Positions 46,892 to 56,610 of a DNA stretch of 64,000 bases are shown here, piece after piece. This stretch comes from Cytobacillus solani (lineage in GTDB: Bacteria > Bacillota > Bacilli > Bacillales > Cytobacillaceae): positions 2,961,058-3,025,057 of the forward strand of contig NZ_LJIX01000006.1 in assembly GCF_001420595.1 (NCBI RefSeq), read 5' to 3'. Below the pieces are notes generated by a model. The model was not told the origin of the DNA, did not search any database, and saw only the letters and a program-made list of their open reading frames with translations. Both the position numbers and the translations under genes were made by a program. The stretch's first letter is position 1, and each line of letters opens with the position of its first letter.

Positions 46892-46967
46892 TTTTTTCAG
46901 CTCCAGTTTATGACTATATCCCATATACTAGAAGGAAATAGAAAATAACTCAATAATAAATTGAAAG

Positions 46968-46998
46968 AAAGCCGATTTTCTAATTCAAAATCGGCTTT
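46968..46998 (-). terminator. Terminator of the ku gene
   Basis: AAAGCCGATTTT pairs perfectly with AAAATCGGCTTT. It lies between the ku stop and glpP. Confidence 0.85.
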
Positions 46999-47016
46999 TA
47001 CATGATCCATTCAATT

Positions 47017-47847
47017 TTATGCTTCTTTTTTGGCTTTTGAAGACACACGTTTCTTTTTTGCCGCAGGTTTTTTCGGTTTCGTCTTGTCAATCGACGCTTG
47101 TAGTGCTGCCATTAGATCAGTCACATTTGTAGCAGGTGCTTTTTCAACCGGTGTAACAATTTCTTTTCCAGTCCGTTTCGATTCAATCAGCTCAAGAAGC
47201 GCTGTTCGGTATTCATCCGTATATTTATCGGGCTCGAAATCTGTTGTTAGTTGATCAATTAGCAGAATTGCCGTATCAATTTCCTTCTTCGTTACTTTAT
47301 CTTCAGCAGGAACATTAGGAACATCACCCGCTTTTCGAACCTCATCAGGGTAATGAATGGTTTCCATAACAAGTGTGTTTTCATACACACGGAGCACAGC
47401 TAACTGCTCTTTAGAGCGGATAATAATTTTTGCCAACCCTACTTTTTCAGATTCTTCCAGCGCTTTCCGCAATAAAGAGTATGCCTTTCCCCCTCCATCA
47501 CCAGGTGACATATAGTACGTACGGTCATAATAAATCGGATCAATTTGTTCCATCATTACAAAATCAATAATTTCGACTGCTTTATCTTCATTCTCTTTCT
47601 TTAACTTTTCCAAATCCTCCTCGTCAAGAACGACAAACTTCCCCTTCGTATATTCATATGCCTTAACAATTTCCTCCGTCTTAACCTCTACATCACAAAC
47701 AGGACAAACTTTTTCATATTTAATCGGCGAATGACACTCTTTATGCAGATTTCTCAGTTTGATATCCTTATCTTCGGTGGCTGCATGCAGCTTGATTGGT
47801 ATGTTGACAAGTCCAAAGCTAATGCTGCCTTTCCAGATTGTATGCAT
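47017..47847 (-). CDS. ku: Ku DNA end-binding protein (YkoV)
   Basis: The 276-residue bacterial Ku starts MHTIWKGSISFGLVNIPIKL, with cysteines C38, C48 and C51, and has a Lys-rich tail (KPKKPAAKKKRVSSKAKKEA). It binds double-strand breaks and recruits LigD for end joining, notably in spores. The start at 47847 follows AGGAG; the longer frame lacks a site. It is divergent from ligD across about 150 bp, the classic pair layout. Confidence 0.94.
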   Translation of the reverse strand: MHTIWKGSISFGLVNIPIKLHAATEDKDIKLRNLHKECHSPIKYEKVCPVCDVEVKTEEIVKAYEYTKGKFVVLDEEDLEKLKKENEDKAVEIIDFVMMEQIDPIYYDRTYYMSPGDGGGKAYSLLRKALEESEKVGLAKIIIRSKEQLAVLRVYENTLVMETIHYPDEVRKAGDVPNVPAEDKVTKKEIDTAILLIDQLTTDFEPDKYTDEYRTALLELIESKRTGKEIVTPVEKAPATNVTDLMAALQASIDKTKPKKPAAKKKRVSSKAKKEA

Positions 47848-47997
47848 AATGCATGCTCCTATCTTTTTGTTCTTAATTTGCGTTACTGTACCTAATGCAT
47901 ACATTTTAAATGTTGGAAAGATTTCTTTTAGAAAGAGTAGTTTTTATACAACTGGAAAAAATAAAAGATACGTTTGCAATTTAGGAGGTTTAACCAT

Positions 47998-49824
47998 TTG
48001 AAGCCGATGCTGCCTAGTCTTTCTTTTGAGATTCCTGAAGGAAAAGAGTGGCTTTATGAAGTTAAGTACGATGGGTTTCGGGCGATTTTACATTGGGACG
48101 ATAATGAAATAACGCTTACGAGCAGAAACGGCAAATCATTATTGGAATTATTTCCAGAAGTACGATTATTCCTTGAAACGAACAAGGACAAATTTGCCCC
48201 TTATCTGCCTCTTACTTTAGATGGAGAATTGGTCTTTCTCGAAAATGCCTATAAGGCACATTTTGGCTCCATTCAAGTTAGGGGAAGAATGCGGTCAAAA
48301 AAAAGGATTGCGGATAAAGCAAATGCTTCCCCTTGCAGACTTCTCATATTTGATGTAATCGAATTAAGCGGAAAATCAGTAGTAAATGAACTGTATCTTT
48401 CGAGGAAAGCAATATTGCTGGCATTATTTAAACAATGTGATCTCCCCCTTAAACCCGATGAAAAAAGTGTTAAACTCATTCAAATGCTTCCATATTATAA
48501 AAATTTCGCCGAGGTTTGGGAAAAGGTTACTCTTTATGATGGAGAAGGAATTGTAGCCAAACAGCAAAATAATAGATGGGAAGATGGAAAAAGAACCTCT
48601 TTATGGGTTAAATATAAAAATTGGAAATATGCCACTTGTTTTATCACCTCATATGAAAAATCCAATGGTTATTTTTATGTTGGTGTATACAGGAATCAGA
48701 CAATTATTCCTATTGGGCAATTTATCTTTGGTATAAAGCCCGATGAGAAGAAAGCACTTGCCCAAATCATTAAAGAAAATAAAGCAGATGAGGACAATCA
48801 ATATATTTATGTAGAGCCGGCCATTTGTGTAGAAATCAAATATTTGGAAATCTATGAGGAACAGATGCGTGAACCACATTTCCATCAATTTAAATTTGAA
48901 ATAAAACCGGATTCGTGTACGTATGATCAATTCATTCAGGGACAGAAGAATCTGCCGCCAGATGTGATCATTACCCATCCAAATAAACCATTATGGGAAG
49001 AGCCTCCTTTACAAAAGATTGATTTCATCCATTATTTAAGAGAGATTTCCCCATATATGCTTCCTTTTCTAAAAGATCGATTATTAACAGTTATCCGCTA
49101 CCCACATGGAATTTTCGGAGAGTCTTTTTACCAAAAGAGCTGCCCAGAATATGCGCCAGATTTCGTTGAAACTAAAATGGCTGATGGGATTAATTACATC
49201 GTTTGTAATAATCTTAAAACCTTACTGTGGCTTGGGAATCAGCTTGCATTTGAATATCATATTCCTTTTCAAACGATAAATAATCATAGACCATGTGAAA
49301 TTGTTTTTGACCTTGATCCTCCATCAAGAGAGGCATTTGGACTTGCCGTTAAAGCCGCAAAATATATTAAGGAAATTCTCGATCAGCTTGAACTAATTGG
49401 CTTTGTAAAAACATCCGGGAATAAAGGATTGCAAATTTACCTTCCTCTCCAGGAAAATACGTATACGTTTGAAGAGACTAGACTATTCACAGCCTTTATT
49501 GCCGATTACTTAGTCTCAAAAGAACCAGATTCCTTTACAATTGAACGGATGAAAAAAAATCGTGGCAATCGCCTCTACGTCGACTATATTCAACATGCAG
49601 AAGGGAAAACGATTATTGCTCCTTATTCATCAAGAGGAACTAAAGAAGCCACAGTTGCTACTCCCCTTCACTGGGAAGAAGTAAATGAACATTTACGGAT
49701 CGCTGACTTTCAAATTCCTGCCATTCTAAAAAGAATTAATCAGTATGGTGACCCTTTTCATCAATATTTTGCAGCGAAAGAAAAACAAAATCTTCAGCCT
49801 GTCCTTGATTTCTTAAAAAAATAG
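47998..49824 (+). CDS. ligD: LigD: ATP-dependent DNA ligase-polymerase (YkoU)
   Basis: The protein has about 608 residues in two domains: an N-terminal ATP-dependent ligase with the nucleotidyl-Lys motif VKYDGF (K23) and DGEGIVAKQ, and a C-terminal primase-polymerase domain from about 340 (EIVFDLDPPS). There is no phosphoesterase domain, as in B. subtilis YkoU. The start is the TTG at 47998, 9 bases after AGGAGG; the ATG at 48007 is the alternative, and the longer upstream frame would contain the site. It works with Ku in end joining. Confidence 0.93.
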   Translation: MKPMLPSLSFEIPEGKEWLYEVKYDGFRAILHWDDNEITLTSRNGKSLLELFPEVRLFLETNKDKFAPYLPLTLDGELVFLENAYKAHFGSIQVRGRMRSKKRIADKANASPCRLLIFDVIELSGKSVVNELYLSRKAILLALFKQCDLPLKPDEKSVKLIQMLPYYKNFAEVWEKVTLYDGEGIVAKQQNNRWEDGKRTSLWVKYKNWKYATCFITSYEKSNGYFYVGVYRNQTIIPIGQFIFGIKPDEKKALAQIIKENKADEDNQYIYVEPAICVEIKYLEIYEEQMREPHFHQFKFEIKPDSCTYDQFIQGQKNLPPDVIITHPNKPLWEEPPLQKIDFIHYLREISPYMLPFLKDRLLTVIRYPHGIFGESFYQKSCPEYAPDFVETKMADGINYIVCNNLKTLLWLGNQLAFEYHIPFQTINNHRPCEIVFDLDPPSREAFGLAVKAAKYIKEILDQLELIGFVKTSGNKGLQIYLPLQENTYTFEETRLFTAFIADYLVSKEPDSFTIERMKKNRGNRLYVDYIQHAEGKTIIAPYSSRGTKEATVATPLHWEEVNEHLRIADFQIPAILKRINQYGDPFHQYFAAKEKQNLQPVLDFLKK

Positions 49825-49828
49825 AAAA

Positions 49829-49856
49829 AGCCTGCCTAATCTTCATATGGCAGGTC
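49829..49856. terminator. Bidirectional terminator between ligD and yuxH
   Basis: GCCTGCC and GGCAGG pair across a 12-base loop between the convergent genes. Confidence 0.65.
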
Positions 49857-49865
49857 TTCTATCAT

Positions 49866-51110
49866 TTAGATCAATTGTTCTCCAAAACTGAGCTCATTCG
49901 CCCAGCTAAGTGATTCTGCATAAATTTTGAATAAATCCTTCTCATCAATTGTTAGATCTTTACATTTTTCACTGATAACCGTCCACTCTGCCTTTTCAAC
50001 AGCGAGAACGAGATCGAGCACATCTTTTAGCTGATTATCTTTACCCGTTAATGCTTCACAAATCTCCTCTTCTAGCGGTAAATCTCTTAGAATCATTTCC
50101 ATAGGCATACTCAATAATGAATCAACCATAGAAAACATGCCTGTCATAAAATTACTTGGTGAGGATGGCCGGTTCTGTCTGATTTTTTCGATTTCTTCAC
50201 ACATTCGCGCTCTTGTAAGGCTAATATGGATCATTTCTTGAGAAATCTCTCTTTCCCCAATTGTTGATTCCCGAACAGCAAGTACATAAATCCATTTTTG
50301 AAGCTCAATTAGTCCAAGCAAGACAACCGCCTGCCGGATTGAATTAATCTTTTGCTTTGGTCGAAAAGCGGGAGAATTGATTAATTTTAATAACTTATAC
50401 GATAAAGAAATATCTCGTTCAATTAACTCCGTAATTCGATCAATATTCGGTTCAGTCATCGACAAATTTTGAATCATTTCATAATATGAATGAAAATAGG
50501 TCGGTACATCATGTGTCGAAATAATTACCGGCTTCGCAAAGAAATAACCTTGAAAATAGTGATAGCCCCGTTTCTTTGCCTCTTCAAATTCTTCTCTTGT
50601 TTCGACCTTTTCAGCGACCAATTCAATATTCAAATCTTTCGCAATCGCTTCTATTTTTTCCCTCACCTCAAAAGGAGTAGACAAAAAATCAACTTTAATA
50701 AAATCCGCAAATTTTAATAGATCATGTGTATATGGATTTAATTCATTCAGTACGAAGTCATCTAGTGCAATTAGATAGCCTTGTGCTCTCAGATCCATAC
50801 ATATTTCGATTAATTCCGGACTCGGGATAACCGTTTCTAAAATTTCTACGACGATCTCTCGAGGTCTAAAATACGTTGGAAGGCCTAACTTAAGCAAATT
50901 CTCTGTAAAATTAATGAAACAAGGTTTGCCATTAGAAAGCTTATCAATCCCAATACTTAAAAAGCTATTTATAATAAGTTCAGTGGTTGCCTGGTCTCCA
51001 TCTACCTCAGGGAAAGCATTCTCATTTTTATCCTTTCGATAAAGAAGCTCATAACCAAACACTTCTTCTGTAAGATTAAAAATCGGCTGCCTTGCAACAA
51101 AAACTTCCAT
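49866..51110 (-). CDS. yuxH: YuxH-like EAL-HDOD protein
   Basis: The 414-residue protein has an EAL-like domain at about 1-200 (FVARQPIFNLTEEVFGYELL, VEILETVIP, and GYHYFQGYFFAKP) and a C-terminal HDOD domain (KLLKLINSPAFRPKQKINSI). The EAL motif is degenerate (ETV in place of EAL), so catalytic cyclic-di-GMP hydrolysis is doubtful; it may be a regulatory binding protein. This is the YuxH family. GGAGGTAAG precedes the ATG. It stands alone. Confidence 0.85.
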   Translation of the reverse strand: MEVFVARQPIFNLTEEVFGYELLYRKDKNENAFPEVDGDQATTELIINSFLSIGIDKLSNGKPCFINFTENLLKLGLPTYFRPREIVVEILETVIPSPELIEICMDLRAQGYLIALDDFVLNELNPYTHDLLKFADFIKVDFLSTPFEVREKIEAIAKDLNIELVAEKVETREEFEEAKKRGYHYFQGYFFAKPVIISTHDVPTYFHSYYEMIQNLSMTEPNIDRITELIERDISLSYKLLKLINSPAFRPKQKINSIRQAVVLLGLIELQKWIYVLAVRESTIGEREISQEMIHISLTRARMCEEIEKIRQNRPSSPSNFMTGMFSMVDSLLSMPMEMILRDLPLEEEICEALTGKDNQLKDVLDLVLAVEKAEWTVISEKCKDLTIDEKDLFKIYAESLSWANELSFGEQLI

Positions 51111-51236
51111 TATCTTACCTCCGACAAAAAATTAACAAAATATAACACTTTTTTCATTATATATAAAAACAAATATTTAAAAAGTCGAAATATGTTGATT
51201 ACAAAAATATTCTCTCATATTTTAATTCTTCTGTCA

Positions 51237-51270
51237 TTAAAATGGGGCACTGAATTATTCAGTGCCCCAT
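51237..51270 (-). terminator. Terminator of the riboflavin operon
   Basis: ATGGGGCACTGA pairs perfectly with TCAGTGCCCCAT. Confidence 0.85.
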
Positions 51271-51293
51271 TACTTCTTTATTCTATCAAAATG

Positions 51294-51761
51294 CTATTTA
51301 AGCTGTTTGTATAAATTACCCATTTCTATTGCTCCCACTGCAGAATCCCAGCCTTTATTACCTGCTTTCGTCCCGGCACGTTCAATCGCCTGTTCAATTG
51401 TATCTGTTGTTAAAACACCAAAGATAATGGGAATGCCGCTTTCCATTCCAGTGGATGCAACCCCCTTAGCAACCTCATTACTGACATAATCAAAATGAGG
51501 TGTCGCTCCACGAATGACTGTTCCAAGAGTAATGATAGCATCATATGCTCCCGATTGAGCGAGCTTCTTCGCTGCAAGAGGAATTTCAAAAGCTCCAGGC
51601 ACCCAAACGATTGTTACGTCCTCTTCATTCACACCATGACGTTTTAAGGCGTCTTCAGCACCACTTAATAATTTGCTAGTAATAAACTCATTAAAGCGGG
51701 AAACGACAATTGCCATTTTTAAACCTGTGCCAACTAAATGGCCTTCAATTACGTTTTTCAT
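51294..51761 (-). CDS. ribH: 6,7-dimethyl-8-ribityllumazine synthase
   Basis: The 155-residue protein has [20 protein letters not shown], the [15 protein letters not shown] block and the catalytic-His region [10 protein letters not shown]. It condenses the RibBA product with the pyrimidine intermediate, forming 60-mer capsids in Bacillus. AGGAGAGATG precedes the start. It is the last gene of ribDEBAH. Confidence 0.95.
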   Translation of the reverse strand: MKNVIEGHLVGTGLKMAIVVSRFNEFITSKLLSGAEDALKRHGVNEEDVTIVWVPGAFEIPLAAKKLAQSGAYDAIITLGTVIRGATPHFDYVSNEVAKGVASTGMESGIPIIFGVLTTDTIEQAIERAGTKAGNKGWDSAVGAIEMGNLYKQLK

Positions 51762-51776
51762 CTCTCATCTCTCCTA

Positions 51777-52970
51777 TTAAAAAGTTAATAAATGGTCAAG
51801 CTTTGACTTTTTAGTTTTTAAATATGAATCATTTTCTTTTTTCGTCGGCATTTGCAATGAGACACGCTCTGTTATTTCAAGACCATATCCTCCTAATCCG
51901 GCAATCTTTCGCGGGTTATTGGTTAAGAGCCTCATTTTCCTTACACCTAAATCGACTAGTATTTGTGCACCAACTCCGTAATCGCGCAAATCATCTGCAA
52001 AGCCTAGTTTATGGTTTGCTTCGACTGTGTCATATCCTTCTTCCTGCAGCTTATAAGCTTTCAACTTATTTATAAGTCCTATCCCTCTGCCTTCCTGCCT
52101 CATATAAAGAAGTATTCCTTTTCCTTCTTTCTCGATTTGTGTAAGAGCCGCTTCCAATTGGGGACCACAGTCACAGCGATTAGAGCCAAAAACGTCACCT
52201 GTTAAGCATTCCGAATGGACCCGCAATAAAACAGGTTCATCTTTAGTGATCTCTCCTTTAACTAATGCAACATGATCTTTCCCATCAATTGAATTCGAAT
52301 AACCTATAGCTCTAAATAATCCAAACTCTGTTGGTAATTGAATGTCTACTTCTCTTTTAACAAGATTTTCATGCTTGTATCGGTACTCGATTAATTGTTT
52401 TATCGTTATTATTTTTAAATCGTACTTTTGAGCAACAGCTTCAAGGTCATTCATACGGGCCATTGTCCCATCATCTTTCATAATTTCGCAAATAACTCCT
52501 GCTGGTTCCGCTCCAGCTAGTCTTGCAAGGTCAATGGCTGCTTCAGTATGACCTGCTCTCCTAAGGACGCCGCCTTCTTTCCCAATAAGGGGAAATATAT
52601 GTCCAGGGCGGTTAAAATCTGTTGGAGACACACTCTTATCAAGCATTTTCTCAATTGTTAATGAACGCTCAAATGCACTAATTCCGGTTGAGGTATCTTT
52701 ATGATCGATTGAGACAGTAAAAGCTGTTTTATGGCTATCCGTGTTACTAGTTACCATCGGTTGCAGATCCAGCTTTGTAGCCAATGATTCTGCAATCGGG
52801 ACACAAATTAGGCCCCTTCCTTCTTTCGCCATAAAATTGATTGTTTCCGGTGTTACATACTGTGCAATCGAAACAAAATCACCTTCATTTTCCCTGTCTT
52901 CATCATCGCAAACAATAATGACCTTCCCTGACTTTAAATCTTCTATGGCTACTTCTATTTCACTAAGCAT
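51777..52970 (-). CDS. ribBA: Bifunctional RibBA: DHBP synthase / GTP cyclohydrolase II
   Basis: The 397-residue fusion has an N-terminal DHBP synthase ([12 protein letters not shown], then [14 protein letters not shown]-like HTEAAI). The C-terminal GTP cyclohydrolase II has zinc ligands in [17 protein letters not shown] and the RQEGRGIGL motif. It supplies both precursors for riboflavin. The start at 52970 is chosen for TGGAGGT; the frame extends five codons further up from a TTG. Confidence 0.95.
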   Translation of the reverse strand: MLSEIEVAIEDLKSGKVIIVCDDEDRENEGDFVSIAQYVTPETINFMAKEGRGLICVPIAESLATKLDLQPMVTSNTDSHKTAFTVSIDHKDTSTGISAFERSLTIEKMLDKSVSPTDFNRPGHIFPLIGKEGGVLRRAGHTEAAIDLARLAGAEPAGVICEIMKDDGTMARMNDLEAVAQKYDLKIITIKQLIEYRYKHENLVKREVDIQLPTEFGLFRAIGYSNSIDGKDHVALVKGEITKDEPVLLRVHSECLTGDVFGSNRCDCGPQLEAALTQIEKEGKGILLYMRQEGRGIGLINKLKAYKLQEEGYDTVEANHKLGFADDLRDYGVGAQILVDLGVRKMRLLTNNPRKIAGLGGYGLEITERVSLQMPTKKENDSYLKTKKSKLDHLLTF

Positions 52971-52995
52971 TTCATTTACCTCCAATTGTCCTTTC

Positions 52996-53652
52996 TTAAG
53001 AAAGAAAGCCGTGTTCTTGTAGAAAGCTTTCTGACAAAATTTGTTTGCGACTCGTTTCTTTTTGTTCTCTTTTCATAAATGAAAACAAATATTTTGCTAG
53101 CATATCAAACTCAATGTTGACTGTATCACCTACATGTTTCATATCTAGTACGGTCTCTTTTGCTGTATGTGGAATAATCGAAACAGTTACCGAATCATCC
53201 GTTACCCCAAATATGGTTAAGGATATGCCATCTATTGCGATTGAGCCCTTCATTAAAAGGAGGTGACTGAATGATATAGGGACTGAAATATCAAAATATA
53301 TAGCATTTTCTTTAACAGCCTTTTTTAGTATTTGTCCAATGCCATCTACGTGTCCTGTGACAAAATGCCCTCCAAATCTTCCATTAACCGCCAGCGCTCT
53401 TTCTAAGTTAACCTTTGTCTGCTCTTTAACAGATGATAATGAAGTGCTTTTAAAAGTTTCTGGCATGACATCTGTGGAAAACTCATCACTATTTATTTCT
53501 GTTACAGTTAAACAAACACCATTGACGGAAATACTGTCTCCTAAATGAATATCCTTTAAGATTTTAGATGCCTTAATTGTTAACTTAATTGTCTTCCCAT
53601 ACTTGACGGCACTATTTACTGTACCGAGTTCTTCAATGATTCCCGTAAACAA
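52996..53652 (-). CDS. ribE: Riboflavin synthase alpha chain
   Basis: The 218-residue protein consists of two lumazine-binding repeats, the first starting [10 protein letters not shown] and the second at [15 protein letters not shown]. It dismutates two ribityllumazines to riboflavin. The start is a TTG at 53652 behind AGGAGGG. It lies 4 bp after ribD and 25 bp before ribBA, in the same operon. Confidence 0.95.
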   Translation of the reverse strand: MFTGIIEELGTVNSAVKYGKTIKLTIKASKILKDIHLGDSISVNGVCLTVTEINSDEFSTDVMPETFKSTSLSSVKEQTKVNLERALAVNGRFGGHFVTGHVDGIGQILKKAVKENAIYFDISVPISFSHLLLMKGSIAIDGISLTIFGVTDDSVTVSIIPHTAKETVLDMKHVGDTVNIEFDMLAKYLFSFMKREQKETSRKQILSESFLQEHGFLS

Positions 53653-53656
53653 AGCG

Positions 53657-54748
53657 TTATCCCTCCTTTATAGGCTTTGCCAATAACTTTATGTCTTTAC
53701 CAACATACTCAATGGATTCAAATGAAAGCTTTTTTGCATGTTTGACGAATTCAATGCCAGTTTCCCCAATAAAAGGAATTGCCTCTTTTCCGCCAATGAT
53801 TATGGGCGCTATATACAAAACGATTTGCTGGAATGCATCATTTTTGACGAAGGATGCATGAATTTCAGAACCGCCTTCTACTAAAACAGACATGATGTTT
53901 CTACTTCCCAGTTCATTTAATACATCTGGAATAAGTACAGTCTGTGTTGAGAAAGGAAAAACCTCTACTCCATATTGCTGGATTGCTTCTACTTTATTTT
54001 CATTTATTTCTCTTCCGGTAAATATAATGGTTTTTGCGGCTCCATCCTGTATGACATTGGATTCAACAGGTGTTCGTAGATGTGTATCTAATACGATTCG
54101 AATGGGATTTTTTCCACCTCGGGGCAGTCTGGTGGTTAAATGTGGATTATCGTGAATAATCGTATTCACGCCTGTTAGGATAGCATCATGTTCGTGTCTT
54201 AGTTGATGAACATCCAATCTGGATTCTGGAGAGGTAATCCATTTGCTGTCACCTGTTTTTGCAGCAGTCTTTCCATCTAAAGAGGCTGCCGATTTGATTG
54301 TTACGTAAGGGGTGTTCGTCTGAATAAAATGAAAAAATGGTTCATTCATTGTATAGGCGTCTTCTTTTCCAACGCCTACCTCTACTTCAATACCAGCCCT
54401 TTTCAGTTGAGCGATCCCTTGACCAGCTGCAAGAGGGTTTGGATCAAGCACTGCGATAACAACCCTTTTGATTCCTGATTTACAGATTAATGCTGTACAA
54501 GGGGGTGTTTTTCCGAAATGGCTGCAAGGTTCAAGGGTAACATACAAATCCGCTCCATTTGCTTCATTCCCAGCCATACGAATGGCGTGTACTTCCGCAT
54601 GGGCAGTTCCAGCTTTTAAATGAGCGCCCATTCCAATGATTTGGCCGTTTTTAACAACAACAGCTCCAACTATCGGATTCGGGTTTGTTTGCCCTTTCAT
54701 AGATAGTGCCATTCTTAATGCCAGTTTCATATATTCTTCATCTTTCAT
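53657..54748 (-). CDS. ribD: RibD pyrimidine deaminase/reductase
   Basis: The 363-residue protein has an N-terminal deaminase with zinc motif HAEVHAI and PCSHFGKTPPC, and a C-terminal reductase (GSEIHASF-type region). It performs the second and third steps of riboflavin synthesis. The start ATG at 54748 fits the family (MKDEEYMKLALRMA), although AGGAG lies 16 bases away, farther than usual. It is the first gene after the FMN riboswitch. Confidence 0.94.
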   Translation of the reverse strand: MKDEEYMKLALRMALSMKGQTNPNPIVGAVVVKNGQIIGMGAHLKAGTAHAEVHAIRMAGNEANGADLYVTLEPCSHFGKTPPCTALICKSGIKRVVIAVLDPNPLAAGQGIAQLKRAGIEVEVGVGKEDAYTMNEPFFHFIQTNTPYVTIKSAASLDGKTAAKTGDSKWITSPESRLDVHQLRHEHDAILTGVNTIIHDNPHLTTRLPRGGKNPIRIVLDTHLRTPVESNVIQDGAAKTIIFTGREINENKVEAIQQYGVEVFPFSTQTVLIPDVLNELGSRNIMSVLVEGGSEIHASFVKNDAFQQIVLYIAPIIIGGKEAIPFIGETGIEFVKHAKKLSFESIEYVGKDIKLLAKPIKEG

Positions 54749-54789
54749 ACTAGTTTTCTTATTCTCCTTTCATCCATTGATTTCTCCAG

Positions 54790-54830
54790 AAAAAACAAAG
54801 CCCCGCACAAATATGTACGGGGCAAAAAAA
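54790..54830 (-). terminator. Riboswitch-controlled terminator before ribD
   Basis: GCCCCGTACA pairs with TGTGCGGGGC (one wobble), followed on the minus strand by TTTGTTTTTT. It forms when the FMN aptamer is occupied. Confidence 0.9.
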
Positions 54831-54880
54831 ACATAACCAAAGAAGCGTAAAACAATACAATTTTTACGCAAATTAGTCAT

Positions 54881-55021
54881 TCCTTCTCCCATCCAGACTT
54901 TAACTGTCGGCTTTGGAATTTCACCAAATCCACCGTTTCCAACATTTGAAAACGGGTCACGGACTAAGAGGTCACCCTCATCACCGCCGGTTGGGAATTT
55001 CACCCAGCCCCGAAGGAATCC
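54881..55021 (-). ncRNA. FMN riboswitch (RFN element)
   Basis: On the minus strand the conserved RFN parts occur in order: TTCGGGGCTGGGTGAAATTC, CCGGCGGTGA, AGTCCGTGACC, GGATTTGGTGAAATTCC and CCGACAGTTAAAGTCTGGAT. It is followed by an intrinsic terminator and ribD, so FMN represses the operon by attenuation. Confidence 0.97.
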
Positions 55022-55083
55022 TATTCGATTAGTTGAATTTTATCACGAGTAAATAAAATTTACAATTTGAAGTGTTTTTTCTA

Positions 55084-55113
55084 CAAAAAAAGAAGCACCC
55101 AAAAGTACTTCTT
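55084..55113 (-). terminator. Terminator of the purine permease gene
   Basis: On the minus strand AAAGAAGTAC pairs with GTGCTTCTTT (one wobble), followed by TTTTTTTG. Confidence 0.75.
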
Positions 55114-55131
55114 TCATCTATTTACAATCTA

Positions 55132-56433
55132 TTAACCTATCACATGAAAAACAAAATTAAAAAGAAAGAGTCCTGCAATGACATATAAGGATAAGGAAAC
55201 TTCCTTTGCTTTGCCAATCGCAATTTTGAGAATCGGATAAAGGATAAACCCGACAGCGATTCCGTCTGCAATGCTATACGTAAACGGAATCATCGCAATA
55301 ATAAAAAACGCTGGAAAGCTTTCACTTAAATCTTTCAAATCTAGATTACGAATATTTTGCAGCATCAATCCGCCAATAATCATTAAAATCGGTGCAATGG
55401 CACTATTAGGGATCAGCTTAATAACCGGAATAAAAAACGCAGAAAGTAAAAAGAGCAAACCAGTGATGATTGTCGTTAATCCTGTTCTGCCTCCTGCCGC
55501 CATACCAGCTGTGCTTTCAACTGTTGCCACAGTTGGACTTGTTCCAAATACCCCGGATAACATCGCCGATATCGAATTCGCCTGGAAAGCACGAGTAAAC
55601 CTATCTGAACGATTAATAAATGAAACATGGCCATGAACTAAACCGATATTTTCAAACACAAGAACCATTGTTAATGAAAAGACGGCAATCCAGAAGGTAA
55701 TTGATAGGATATTATCAAATGACATGGCACCGAAAACTTCCATATAATCCGATAATGAGAATGCCTTCTCCTCTGATTGTGTAAAGTCAATCAAGCCAAA
55801 TAACCATGCAATTACTGAGCCTGCAACCACCGTAATCAAAAAATTCCCCGGTGTATTGCGCATAAAAAGAATTATGGCTATTAGGAAGGTAAGAATGGTC
55901 GCAAGTACTTGCGGTTCTCCAAGTTCACCAAGAGCAATGATTGAATTTGTCCCTTTCTCGACAATTCCGCCCTTCTCTAGTCCGATTAGCATTAAAAATA
56001 ATCCAAGTCCCACTGTTATTGCTTCTTTCAAAGATTGTGGAATGGATTCACTTAAAACAGTCGAAAAACGAGAAAAAGCAACAAAAGTAAAGATTAAACC
56101 AGAAACAAAGACGACGGCTAACGCTTCCTGCCAAGACATTCCCATTGATTGAACAATGGTGTAGGAAAATAATGCATTAATCCCCATGCCTGGTACAAGA
56201 AGAATTGGCACATTTGCCCATAAGCCCATTAATAGGCAGCCAACAACAGATGTAATTATCGTTGCAAAAATAGCTGCTTCAAGTGGAATCCCAGCTTCCG
56301 ATAAAATAAGTGAATTAACGGCAATAATATATACGATTGTAAAAAATCCAATCATCCCTGCCAAAACTTCACGTTTAATCGAAGTCTGATTTTCCTCAAG
56401 CTGAAAGAAATGGGTAAACCAGTTTTTCTTCAT
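55132..56433 (-). CDS. pbuO: AzgA/PbuO-type purine permease
   Basis: The 433-residue protein has about 13 membrane helices. Family marks are REVLAGMIGFFTIVYIIAVN, PILLVPGMGINALFSYTIVQ and GTSPTVATVESTAGMAAGGR. These proton symporters take up guanine and hypoxanthine or adenine. The start lacks a good ribosome site (only TTAGG at distance). The leader holds a hairpin (56475-56500), so expression may be controlled post-initiation. Confidence 0.85.
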   Translation of the reverse strand: MKKNWFTHFFQLEENQTSIKREVLAGMIGFFTIVYIIAVNSLILSEAGIPLEAAIFATIITSVVGCLLMGLWANVPILLVPGMGINALFSYTIVQSMGMSWQEALAVVFVSGLIFTFVAFSRFSTVLSESIPQSLKEAITVGLGLFLMLIGLEKGGIVEKGTNSIIALGELGEPQVLATILTFLIAIILFMRNTPGNFLITVVAGSVIAWLFGLIDFTQSEEKAFSLSDYMEVFGAMSFDNILSITFWIAVFSLTMVLVFENIGLVHGHVSFINRSDRFTRAFQANSISAMLSGVFGTSPTVATVESTAGMAAGGRTGLTTIITGLLFLLSAFFIPVIKLIPNSAIAPILMIIGGLMLQNIRNLDLKDLSESFPAFFIIAMIPFTYSIADGIAVGFILYPILKIAIGKAKEVSLSLYVIAGLFLFNFVFHVIG

Positions 56434-56474
56434 AATGAAACGACCTAACTATTCAATTAGCCCTCTCCCTACCC

Positions 56475-56500
56475 GCTCCCCCTGAAAATTTCAGGTGAGC
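56475..56500 (-). promoter_or_regulatory. Hairpin in the pbuO leader
   Basis: GCTC-x-CCTGAAA pairs with TTTCAGG-x-GAGC, followed on the minus strand by a G-rich stretch GGGTAGGGAGAGGG. It is not a guanine riboswitch by its sequence. Its role is unknown. Confidence 0.4.
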
Positions 56501-56610
56501 CACAAGGCATTATTTTAACAAAAATTTTTCAGTTTGCCAATAGGTATGAAACTTTTTTGTACAATGGCACGTATAGAATTATATCTTAGGAATGGAAGGA
56601 TACATGGACT

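Noticed and set aside
54770-55003. 77-codon minus-strand frame before ribD
   Set aside because: It is the FMN riboswitch and its terminator read as codons.
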